62,000 bases of DNA from Symbiodinium natans (taxonomy: Eukaryota > Sar > Dinophyceae > Suessiales > Symbiodiniaceae). Location: the NCBI GenBank assembly GCA_905221605.1, contig CAJNDS010000078.1:1-62000 (forward strand). Reading direction: 5' to 3'. Positions 47,663 to 56,572 of this stretch are shown one piece after another (within the stretch, counting starts at the first letter, position 1; each line of letters starts with the position of its first letter). The notes under the pieces are model-generated. The model made no database searches and was not told where the DNA came from. It saw only the letters and a list, made by a program, of their open reading frames with translations. The position numbers and the translations under genes are program-made.

Positions 47663-48427
47663 ATGGTCACAGAACCTGACGTAGTGACCTTTGTCGTTTG
47701 GAGCCGGGCTAAGAGTTATGGGGTTTGCGGTCTCCTGACGTCTCTTTCGGCTGTAATCTGCACTTGGACCTCTGAAAAGAGCCACAAGTCAAGTGTAAAA
47801 AACAAGATTCACGACTGTAACACATCGGTCATTTGCCCCTTATCGGAATTTGAGAATGCTTGCTGGGGCCGTCGCTGTGCTAAACGTCGGTTGGAGCTCG
47901 AACTGATCCTCACCACCAACGACCATTTCAAAAACTTGCGAAACATGTCTGCAACTGTGTCGGGAAAAGCACATACAAAGCACAGAATTACGTTGCACAC
48001 ACATGAAGGATTTCTGTGTCCACTTCACGAAGGGAATGCAAGCTGTCATAAAACATGGGAAGTTTCGACGGAACTGGAGCTCATGCATCCGCATGTAACA
48101 CTTATTGCGCGAACTGTGCAGCTTGCGCAACCCCGGCCTGCTTCCCTGTGCCACAAATGCACTTGCAAAGAGCACTTGACCTCAAACAAACATGCTTCGC
48201 AAAAGAGACTCGAAAGGCAGGCAAGCCGCTCCAAACACAACCCCGAAAAGCAATCGCCTCCTCCAGAGGAGGTCATATGTTTTTATCCACCCCTGAAGCC
48301 TTCGCCTTTTGCGTCTGGTGTAACCATCTGGGTGTGGAGCATCGCGGCCTGCCGGCCAGAAAGAAGCCTGCAAATGCACCGCGGGAGGGAAGACTATCAC
48401 AGGCAGCTACCGCTTTGTGTAGCTTAG
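47663..48427 (+). CDS. Hypothetical Cys/His-containing ORF, 254 codons
   Basis: ATG at 47663 to TAG at 48427, the longest open frame in the anonymous 35-50 kb region. It contains scattered Cys and His residues (for example CPLHEGNASCH near residue 118 and CHKCTCKEH near residue 165) reminiscent of metal-binding pairs but matching no zinc-finger spacing I know. A second frame over its 3' half is also open, which reduces confidence. Confidence 0.3.
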   Translation: MVTEPDVVTFVVWSRAKSYGVCGLLTSLSAVICTWTSEKSHKSSVKNKIHDCNTSVICPLSEFENACWGRRCAKRRLELELILTTNDHFKNLRNMSATVSGKAHTKHRITLHTHEGFLCPLHEGNASCHKTWEVSTELELMHPHVTLIARTVQLAQPRPASLCHKCTCKEHLTSNKHASQKRLERQASRSKHNPEKQSPPPEEVICFYPPLKPSPFASGVTIWVWSIAACRPERSLQMHRGREDYHRQLPLCVA

Positions 48428-50400
48428 CAACACAAGTTCCAATTGCACGATTAATGGCTGTCCTTCGTTGTCGATGACATCCAAAGTTCTGGCATCCATG
48501 AATCCAGATCCATGGAAACGTGCCCGCGTTATGGGTTTAACAGACACACCCGTGGCGTTTTATAAAACTATACGCTGACAACCGTGCTTGCATCTCAAAT
48601 GATCAAACCAATCTCAACACATTCTTTGGCATGTCTTGCATGTAGCGGCTATCCTTGGGCCAACGGTTGCTTGCTGGATGAACACACAAAACCTGCAGAC
48701 ACCGCAGACATGACCCCGAACAACAAATGCACAGCATTCGCACAAACAATAATTTTAAGTGAACTGCCATTTTAAATGGACTGGTATTGAAAGTTCAAGC
48801 TTGCAAAATCATCTTCCAACGCTTTTTCCGCAAAAGCACTGGCAAACCTTTCAGGCCCGATCGTTCCAAATTTGAAATAACTGCGCATTGATTGTGCGCC
48901 TGGTGGTGCGCCCAGGCCAACCCAATTCGCCTGAGCAAACAAAGATCGGCGCCGCCATCGTGAAGCCACCGGCCTGGGTAACCGCCCGCGGCCAGGCTCC
49001 TATCCTTTTCCAGCTTTTGATGCTACCAAAGGATGGAGGCAGTTTCTTCTGGACATCTTGGAATATCTTGGACATCTCGGTACAAACCTTGATGCGGAAC
49101 CTTGTCTGCACAGTGTTTAAGCCTCCACAGCTTCGGGCAAGGCCTGGCACACTGAAAAAGCCTCTGCTTGCGTCGTACTTGCGGCTTGAAGCTGGGAAAC
49201 ATGCATTTACAACCAGAACTCCAAAGATTATTCATTTTTTTTTGCAAACATGTTGCAAAAATGTTGCATGTGCATTTTGATTTTTTTTTGCATTTGTTAC
49301 ATAGGGCATGTTGTTTTGAATTTGCTTTGATTTGCTTCCAGGCAAGAGTCCACTCAGATTAGAAACATAAACGACTCTCACACCAGTCAAGAGTTTTTCC
49401 ACTGATCCCGCTTAGTGGCAGCCTGAATGGTCCCATAAAGTACAGGCCCACCACCAACCCTTGCCACGCAGCGGTGCATTTTTGATTGTCTTCTTTGGGT
49501 TCAAGACACTGCTGAAACTGCAACCTTCATGGAGCAACGCCAATGTTAACAAGCCGGTTTACAAATCCACACATGCCAAAACATCTGTGCTCCTGCACAA
49601 ACTAATTGGGCAAAGCTGGTACCAACAGTGCACGACGAATGTGTCCTGCTAGACCACACGCACACGCAACCTTGCAGCAAGGCTGTTCTTGAAATGGAAT
49701 CTTTTTAAGCGGAGGCGGCGCGTTTTCTAAGGCCTGTGGTAAAGCTTTGTCCTCCAACGCTTCCGGTTCATGTTGCCGGGTTGGTTCACCCTTCTGCATA
49801 TGCCAGAGTTCCCCTCATAAATGCCCTTCACTATGTGGTAAAGCAAAACAAGTTGCAGCCAGAGTGGCATCCAGCACAAGCTCTAGAAGTTCACTCTTTC
49901 TTGGCTGTACCTTTACTTCTCAGATTTGAAAAGCCATGATTTGTAGCCATAGTCATACCCGCGATTGCAAGCGTAGGCTTGAACGGAAATACGGGTTTCC
50001 AGCTTGTAGGCGGATTTACCTGCACAAACTTCACCGTGTGTTTCTCCTAGGCAGTGGTGCCCGCAACATGTTTCAGGTCCACCATGCTCAACAAAGCTAA
50101 AGCCGTTTCCAGCTTTTGGGGCTTGGTAAAAGATTCTCGTTCCTTTGACATTTTGCAACAACGCTTCCAACCTGCACTGCCCCCTGAACGAGAATTTGCT
50201 TACGTCCAGATGGCGACAAACGTGGAATTTCCACCTCCAGCCCAAAATCCATGGTGCCAGTTTGTGCAAATGACCTGCAACAGGCCCGGCTGATGCTTTC
50301 AACTTGGCGTCAAGGCTGCTGCAGGCAATCTTGGTGGTCTGCGTGGCTTTGCGCCTTCCAAAACAACCACAATCGGTGGATCGACAGATGGAGATGACGA
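48428..50400. other. Spacer, no gene supported
   Basis: Moderately AT-richer unique sequence with phrases rich in TTGCAAA and CAAACAT. Open frames of up to 130 codons on both strands lack motifs. Confidence 0.4.
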
Positions 50401-51190
50401 GAGCAATGCTGTCAGCACAGGATGAGCAGATTCGACAGCAGGCAGCTCAGCTGCACAGATGAGTGCCATGTTGAGCGCAGGCACTTCAGCTGGCTCGCAC
50501 GAATGCTGCAAATGCTGCAGCAGCAGCAGCTAGAACTTCGTTTGCAGCGAGTTCTACGGCACCTGCAAGTGCATCTGGCAGTGGATATGGAGGTAGACTC
50601 TAGCGTGGAGGAACAAGAGCAGAGTTGCCACAGCTGAATTATGCGTCACATGACGAGTAGGCATGCAGAGCAGAGTCTGGACAGCTTACAGAGAAGAACT
50701 TTCGAGCTGGCTTTGTTTGCTTGACGACCGGTATGCTACGGAGTTGAGGAAGCGATCAGTAGCGTGTGGAAGTTTTACAGTGAAGCTTGAAGCCGGGAAG
50801 GCGGCTCGTTCTACCAAGCTTTGGTTTCTGCTGCGTCAGTCGATGAGCAAGTTCCAGCGTGGACAAGATTTGGTGCATTTGATAGAGGTGAAGCAGTTTG
50901 CTTGAACAACGAGTTGTTTGTACGCTCCAGGGTTGAAGGACAAGCTTTGAGAGAGTAAGCTTTGAGCTTGGTCCCACCTAAGCACTTGAAGAGGCCATTG
51001 GACGTTGCTCGATGGTACACCACGAGCTCTGAAGTATGAGTCTCAAGTATCCTCTCGTTTTCCGGAACTCTTGATTGGCGAGCAGGAAGGCATTTTGTGT
51101 CTCATGAAGCACCTAGATGCTGATGCGAAGCGGTACCTTCTTTTGCCCCAATCTACTGACTGGTTTGCAGTTTTACGATGAACAGCTTCG
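50395..51190 (+). pseudogene. Decayed gag N-terminal region of a copia-type element
   Basis: Broken frames carry gag-like text: EMTRAMLSAQDEQIRQQAAQ near 50395-50455, then YREELSSWLCLLDDRYATEL and SKFQRGQDLVHLIEVKQF (about 50690-50905), then LMKHLDADAKRYLLLPQS near 51101-51155. Stops and frameshifts separate them. They lead directly into the intact gag C-terminal/protease ORF, consistent with one element. Confidence 0.55.
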
Positions 51191-52916
51191 AGTGATGGAT
51201 TTTCAGCGAGAAGGAGCATCAAGCTACGCCAATGCCTTCAAAGGTGGCAAGGGCGGGAAAGGAGACAAGCCCAAGGGCGAGAAGGGCAACAAGGGCAACA
51301 AAGGCGAAAAAGGGAACAAAGGCGAGAAAGGTGGGAAGTTGGACAAGAAAGCTGACCGAGCAGGCAAAGGAGACCGAGCACGAAGCAAGAGCTCGGGGGC
51401 GAAGAAAACGGACATCTGTAGAAATTGCGGCAAGTCAGAACACTGGGCTCGTGACTGCTGGGCTCCTCCGAAGGACAAAGCAGCAGCGGCCACCTCCCAG
51501 CAAGCCACACCGCAACCTGAGGCGTCATCTTCGTCGTCGTCGACTTCCGCCGCAGCGAAGGCCACCCCTCAGCCAACGACCAAAGGGAGTGGAAAGGCAG
51601 TGTCTTCAGTCAAGACTTTTCTGGAGGGATACCACTTTGGGATGATGCTTACGAATCAGGCAGTTACTTTTCCTTCGGACGATCGAGTTTATTGGCTGAT
51701 TGACTCTGGTAGCTCGTTCCACATCATCACGAAGGAGACACTTGAGAGTGATCACGTGAAGGTCCTTGCTTGGCTTGAAGGACGCTCGAAGTCGCACGCG
51801 GAGACTGCGACAGGGGATTCCGTTGAAATTGGCGGATCTACGCATGTTTTGGTGGAAGTTTGCTTTGAGACCACCACGCCAGCATCGCTGAAGAGCAGTT
51901 CTGAGCATGAGGGTGGTGCTGTGTACATGTGTAAGGCTAGGTTTGAAGCCGTTATTTCCGATCAGATCAAGCACAATTTGCTGAACATCAACTTGCTTTG
52001 TCAGAATGGAGCAATGTGCGACCAGCAGGGCGTAATTACCGTCCGGAAGCATGGCGTAACGCTGAGACCGACTATGTTTGCTTCAGTTAGTTGGCTTGCG
52101 TCAGTCCGGAGTGACCATCCTTTGGCACTGAAACCGCGGGATTTGATCGCCAAAACGGAACAGTTTCGTCGAAGTCGATCTCGGAAGTCGTCTTCAAGTC
52201 GAGATTTTCATCGTTCGACTTCGAGTCGAGGTCATCGCAGCTCTGCGAGAGTGTGTGTTGAACCGAAAAACCCCGAATTGCTGGATGTTTCATGTCTTGA
52301 TGAGGTAGTTGACTGTGAATTTCAGACGAGTCGCGGACATATTGACAGGGACCAAGGCGAATCTAAGGACGGACTAAGGACCGTAAGCGACATTTCCAGC
52401 ACCGCGCTCAACCACCTTCAGCTTTTTGGTCATGCGGACATGCCGTTTGTTCGTGAGCTTGGTAGGGGTGAGTGCGTTGGCTTTAGTCAAGACAACAGTG
52501 AAGACAACAGCGTTATCTCACACAAGCAGCAGGACAACAGCATCATACCAGCAGTCGAGCGGCTTGTATTTGAACATGACAGCAGCGTTATCTCACACAA
52601 GCAACAGGACAACAGCTTCACACCAACAGTCGAGCGGCTTGTGCGTCGGCATGTTACCAACACTTCACCAACAGTCGACTATCTTGCGTGTTCAGAGCAT
52701 GACACACATTCAAGTTTCATGACTGGGAAGCATGTCTCGGAAGATCAGTCGTGGAGTAACACAGCCGGCAGCGCATGCGACTCAAGGCAGGAGCAAGCTA
52801 GAGATAGGTCAGTAGCCGGGGACCGTCGCAATGGACACGGGGGAGCCATCGAGCCCCTCGGTCAACCCAGCAATGGGCCGCTCATTGCAGGAGCACCATT
52901 GGCAGTAGTAGTGTAG
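51117..52916 (+). pseudogene. Copia-type gag nucleocapsid + aspartic protease ORF, truncated
   Basis: A 599-codon frame. Residues about 25-60 continue gag (FYDEQLRVMDFQREG). A Gly/Lys-rich run of GEKGNKG repeats follows at about residues 40-90. A CCHC zinc knuckle (CRNCGKSEHWARDC, C-X2-C-X4-H-X4-C) lies at 51410-51462. Then come a low-complexity Ser/Ala linker and an aspartic-protease active site LIDSGSSFHI near 51694-51724, which is the copia-type DSGxS form. After about residue 330 the ORF becomes repetitive (SVISHKQQDNS copies near 52500-52640). Integrase, RT and RNase H are absent and the frame ends at a GTA repeat, so the element is 3'-truncated. Confidence 0.75.
52480..52690 (+). repeat. 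In-ORF direct repeats of about 75-78 bp
   Basis: The block GACAACAGCGTTATCTCACA...GTCGAGCGGCTTGT recurs at about 52500-52568 and 52578-52643, with a partial third copy ending near 52690. It encodes the repeated SVISHKQQDNS and VERLV segments. Confidence 0.8.
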
Positions 52917-52969
52917 CCGTCGTGTTGTCATCGCAGGAGTGGTCGTCCGCCAAAGTTGGAGTGGTAGTG

Positions 52970-53170
52970 GTGTCGAAGTGGTCATGGTTGGCAGCAACCG
53001 TCGCAGTAGTTGTAGAAGGGGAGGAGGAGGAGGAGTAGTCGTACTCGTAGTCGTAGTCGTAGTAGTAGTAGTAGTCGTAGTAGTAGCAGTAGCAGTTGCA
53101 GTAGCAGTAGCAGTAGCAGTCGCAGTAGCAGTAGCAGTCGCAGTAGCAGTAGCAGTAGCAGTAGTAGTTG
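52970..53170. repeat. GTA/GTC and GCAGTA trinucleotide-hexanucleotide tract
   Basis: GTAGTC and GTAGTA units followed by GCAGTA units. Its open frames (poly-Val, Val-Ala) are repeat artefacts. It caps the truncated copia fragment. Confidence 0.95.
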
Positions 53171-53321
53171 CTTATATTGTTGAAATATTTTTTGAGTGCA
53201 AAACTGTTTTTGATTTGGTTTGCGTTGTTTTTCTAATTTTTCCTGACCTCTTTTCTGGCTCTTTGTTTGTCTCTGATTTTGCTTTTGTATGTTTTCTGAA
53301 TATTTGTTGTTCTATAGTGTT

Positions 53322-53392
53322 GTGAATCGTTTGACCCTTGCGGCTTCTATATATGTGTGAATCGTTTGACGCTTGACGCTGGCGGCTTCTAG
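53322..53392. repeat. Short tandem duplication
   Basis: GTGAATCGTTTGACSCTTG ... CGGCTTCTA occurs twice (about 53322-53352 and 53357-53392), just outside the left end of the DIRS-like element. Confidence 0.7.
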
Positions 53393-53412
53393 AGACCAGA
53401 GGTTTTGGTTTA

Positions 53413-53470
53413 CTTTGAATGTGTAAAGGCGACCTCCGCTGGAATGAAACCTCAAGTCCCTTCTTCAGCT
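53413..53470 (+). repeat. Split direct repeat A1 (left end)
   Basis: 58 bases beginning CTTTGAATGTGTAAAGGCGA, identical to 60513-60570. The preceding flank is GGTTTTGGTTTA. It ends CCTTCTTCAGCT, a pyrimidine tract plus AG that could serve as a splice acceptor 20 bases before the first ATG. Confidence 0.92.
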
Positions 53471-53489
53471 GTGAGCTAGAGGGTAGTGC

Positions 53490-53771
53490 ATGGACGCGCT
53501 GCTCGGAGCATTACGGCTGGCACAAGAAGGCGCCCGCAGCAACCTCTGGGGATTGGGCTGCCCCTTCTACTGTCAGAGCAGTAGTGCCGGGGCCCTTCTG
53601 GCAGCCGGCCTGCTTGGCTTGATTCTTGGTGTTTTCTTGGGAGCAATTGCTACTGTGAAGATTTTCAGCTTGTTTCAGCGTTTGCCCGAGCCAACACCAC
53701 CTGCTGCTGAGCCGCTCCGCCCTCAGGGTTTGCATCGCCGGGCTAGGTTGGTTCGGTATTTGGATGGTTGA
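53490..53771 (+). CDS. DIRS-like element ORF 1: small single-pass membrane-type protein
   Basis: ATG at 53490, 93 codons, the first ORF after A1. Residues about 33-58 form one strongly hydrophobic segment (LLAAGLLGLILGVFLGAIAT) that looks like a transmembrane helix, followed by a Pro-rich and then Arg-rich tail. It lies 300 bases upstream of the gag-like start in the same frame, separated by in-frame stops. It could therefore be a separate peptide or a 5' exon spliced to the gag ORF. Role unknown; DIRS elements are not generally described with such a protein. Confidence 0.5.
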   Translation: MDALLGALRLAQEGARSNLWGLGCPFYCQSSSAGALLAAGLLGLILGVFLGAIATVKIFSLFQRLPEPTPPAAEPLRPQGLHRRARLVRYLDG

Positions 53772-54077
53772 GCAGGAGGGTTGGGACTTGACTTTGCAGA
53801 TTAAAGGTTTGCAAATAAGGCCTAGGAGGGGCAGTGCTGCATCCGAACCACTCGCTGGACTCGGGCCCCGCTCTTGTGTGAGCTCGCCCGCCGCGTCCCT
53901 CTCTGTCGGCCGCACACTTCTCCTTCTAGGGGTCATCACCCCGTCGCTTCTGCCTCCTCGGTTTCTGCCGTGCCAGAGTGCCCATTGCACCGCCTGAGGT
54001 TTCTTCCTTCAGGCTTCCAGGTCCGTCAGGTTCAGGCTGCTTTTGTTTCCTTCCAGTGCCCGGCCTGCCTCGCTGAG

Positions 54078-55718
54078 ATGGAGCTCGCTGCTCTGTCGTC
54101 AGTAGAGGGTGGAAACATTGAGCTTTTGCAGTTCGCCTGGCCGCCTCCGGGCCAGGGGGTCGACTCTTACTCATGCCACGCTTATGTCGTGATGAAGAGG
54201 CAGGATGGGTTCCTACTTTGCATACCCGATGGTTTCATGCCCCAGGAGGACCTCGAGCAGGGCCAGCAGGCTACAGAGCACGAAGGCATTGGGCCATCAC
54301 TGTTAGTGAGTGCGCCTCCCATTTGTCTCTCCGAAACAGGCGATTGGGTGTCTCCAACAAACAGCGAGACCGTTCTGGCTGTCGTGCTGGATCTCTCGGC
54401 AAGTATGGCCGCGCAGCTTGGCAGGCCCGATATCCAAACGGAGCATATGTTTCCTTTCAGGGACGGGGAGCCGAATGTCTTCCCACTCGCATCCGAGGTC
54501 CTGAGGCTGTCGAAGGAATGGCTGGCCGAAGAGGGCGCCCTGCCCGCAGAGAGGTCGGGCTACACCACTGCGATCTCAGGTGGAGAGCCCCCGGTCGTGA
54601 CACAGAGGTCAAAGGCTCCCAAACCAAAGCGCCCGACAGTGCAACAGCTGGCAAGCCAGCAAGAAGCCATCCTAAGGTTGATGACCACTCTGGCCGACCG
54701 CATGGACACCATGGAGGCAGGCCACCAACGGCCCCCCGTGCAGCGCGTGCCAGCCCAGGTACAACCAGGTGCCCCGTTGCTTGCAGCCCTTCGCCAGCCT
54801 TTGTCGTCCCAGTTGCCCCCCTTTCAGGCCAGACCGAAAAGCTTGGCAGCAGCGTTAGGACCTCCTCCTCCCGTGCGTGCGCAAGCTCGAGCCAGCCCCG
54901 TTCAAACCGACTTGGACGCCGAAGCGGCGAAGTGCATTGGAGATGGAGAGCTGCCAGGAGAGCCGCCAGACACACTAGCTACAGCCGTGCTGGCTCAATC
55001 CCAAGCTTTGGTTGCGCTCGTGGGGCAGCTTCAGGGAGCGTCCGATCCTCTCTTGGAAGGCCCGCCGGGCCTGACTGCGTCAGTCAGAGGAGCTGCGGGA
55101 AGAGCGAAACTTCAGCAAGAGCTTGCGGCTCGCACGGGGCAATTCGCGGCAAAGGTGCGGGAGAACTTGCGCCGAAAGATGGATCCCACGGGCTTGTTGG
55201 CTCCAGACCAGGTTTCCTTCATGCGTTTCCTCGAGCGCCATGGTGGATTCGCTGGACAGATGTCGTTGGGTTTGGTGGCCTGGCAAATCGCCCAGGCCCT
55301 GGACTTGCTGGAGGCCAACAATGTCGATGGAGCACGCGACACGTTGAGTCTGCTCTTTCTCATGTTGGACCAGTCCTCTTTGGACAAAGGGGACACTACC
55401 CTGGGGTGGCTCCTCACGTTACAGGGGGAACCGCCGCCAGGTCTTTTCCAGACCCCTACGAACCTGCCCGGGTCGAGCCTTCAGAGCTTCTCTGCATTAG
55501 CGGAACAGCGGTGGGTGACCATCGCCTTGGCGTACATGAAAGAGCTGGAGACAATCCAGTCGCGAAGAGCATCAGTTCCTTCCAGCATCCCTGCACCGCG
55601 GGTTCCAAAGCCGCCTCACTCACCAACAGAACCAGAGAGCGGAGAGGCCGCCTTCTCCCGAAAGCAACAGCGAGCCGCGCAGTGGGCTGCGAAAAAGGCA
55701 GCCGCAAAGGCAAAGTAG
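54078..55718 (+). CDS. DIRS-like element gag-like protein
   Basis: The first in-frame ATG is at 54078 (MELAALSSVEGGN) and the stop at 55718, 546 residues. The frame is open upstream to about 53874 without an ATG, so a spliced N-terminal extension is possible. N-terminal part: a compact domain with VVMKRQDGFLLCIPDG. Middle: proline- and glutamine-rich, with a short helical QQEAILRLMTTLADRMDTMEAG segment. C-terminal third: helical LRRKMDPTGLLAPDQVSFMRFLERHGGF and WQIAQALDLLEANN. Tail: Lys/Ala-rich (AAQWAAKKAAAKAK), suitable for nucleic-acid binding. Position before RT and composition suggest the particle or RNA-binding protein. There is no CCHC knuckle. Confidence 0.7.
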   Translation: MELAALSSVEGGNIELLQFAWPPPGQGVDSYSCHAYVVMKRQDGFLLCIPDGFMPQEDLEQGQQATEHEGIGPSLLVSAPPICLSETGDWVSPTNSETVLAVVLDLSASMAAQLGRPDIQTEHMFPFRDGEPNVFPLASEVLRLSKEWLAEEGALPAERSGYTTAISGGEPPVVTQRSKAPKPKRPTVQQLASQQEAILRLMTTLADRMDTMEAGHQRPPVQRVPAQVQPGAPLLAALRQPLSSQLPPFQARPKSLAAALGPPPPVRAQARASPVQTDLDAEAAKCIGDGELPGEPPDTLATAVLAQSQALVALVGQLQGASDPLLEGPPGLTASVRGAAGRAKLQQELAARTGQFAAKVRENLRRKMDPTGLLAPDQVSFMRFLERHGGFAGQMSLGLVAWQIAQALDLLEANNVDGARDTLSLLFLMLDQSSLDKGDTTLGWLLTLQGEPPPGLFQTPTNLPGSSLQSFSALAEQRWVTIALAYMKELETIQSRRASVPSSIPAPRVPKPPHSPTEPESGEAAFSRKQQRAAQWAAKKAAAKAK

Positions 55719-55719
55719 G

Positions 55720-56572
55720 TGGATGTGTGGAGTCACCGCTGCCTGCTCCCCCTTCCTGTGTTAGGGAGGGAAGGGCGTCTTCCCCAGGCAGCAAGCCCAT
55801 TTCACCTCCTCTTTCTTCAGTTCACACCCAGCCGGCCGTCCCCCTGCCGGACCTCGGTGACGAATTCACCTTTTGTTCGTGGGTAAGCTCCTTGCCCCGC
55901 CTCCTCCGTGGAGGCCGCACATCTTTTGCACATTTCATTTTGAGCACTCTTACCCTTGCGCGGGACACCACTTTGGAACCCGCAACCGCTCTCTTTCCGC
56001 TGCCCCTGCCGTTCCCAGGATTGTTTCAGCAGCGTGCCCGGAAGATGTCCAAGGATGAGTTCCGCAGGCTCTGCGTGCGTCGTTGTACCCATTTCGTGAT
56101 CATGAGTCTTAATTTTCTGCACGCGGGTTGCAAGCATGTTCCCTTGGATGCCTTGAGGAGGCCACCTAGCCCCGTCCAAGCGCAAGCTTATGGGAGGATA
56201 GGTGCGCTGGTTCGAGCGTGTAGCCGGCAGGCCGAAACCATCTCGGCCTTCGCTGGCCGCCGAGGCTTGCACACAGCAGCCCGGCTTGAAGAGGCCGTCG
56301 CCTATCTTCGAAGTGCAGGCTTCGGTCCCGGCTCTTACGCCACGGATGCCGCCCAGGCCGCGGTGGGTGCGCGCATTCTTCACCAGGACTGTGGCAGAGA
56401 GGAGCTTCAACCCTACAGACCTATAGTTGCATCTGAACTCGCGTTGCATGGTTCTGGCTCGTGGCCGTTGGACAAGCATCTTGGCCCCGAACTCCTCATG
56501 CCTTATCTTGAGCCTGAGGTCCTGCGGTCTTTCCCTGGAACCGATGCCCCAACCCCAAGGGTGAGTTGGTAA
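55720..56572 (+). CDS. DIRS-like element pol, N-terminal extension before RT
   Basis: Open frame in phase 2, ending at TAA 56572. Recognisably protein-like from about 55840; the first ATG is at 56045 (KMSKDEFRRLCVRRC). It includes HFVIMSLNFLHAGC and a C-terminal segment PEVLRSFPGTDAPTP. In related dinoflagellate-type elements such a helical domain directly precedes the RT fingers. The RT continues in the -1 frame through PKGELVKVFRLWD from about 56554, so a -1 frameshift (programmed or mutational) at 56551-56560 joins the two. The same frame upstream, over gag (54173-55718), is a shadow. Confidence 0.65.

Noticed and set aside
51250-51345. Collagen-like GEKGNKG repeat protein
   Set aside because: It is directly followed by a CCHC knuckle and copia-type protease site, so it is the basic nucleocapsid region of a retroelement.
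54173-55718. First two thirds of a 799-codon plus-strand ORF overlapping gag
   Set aside because: It is a shadow of the gag-like frame; only the part after about 55720 looks like real pol sequence.
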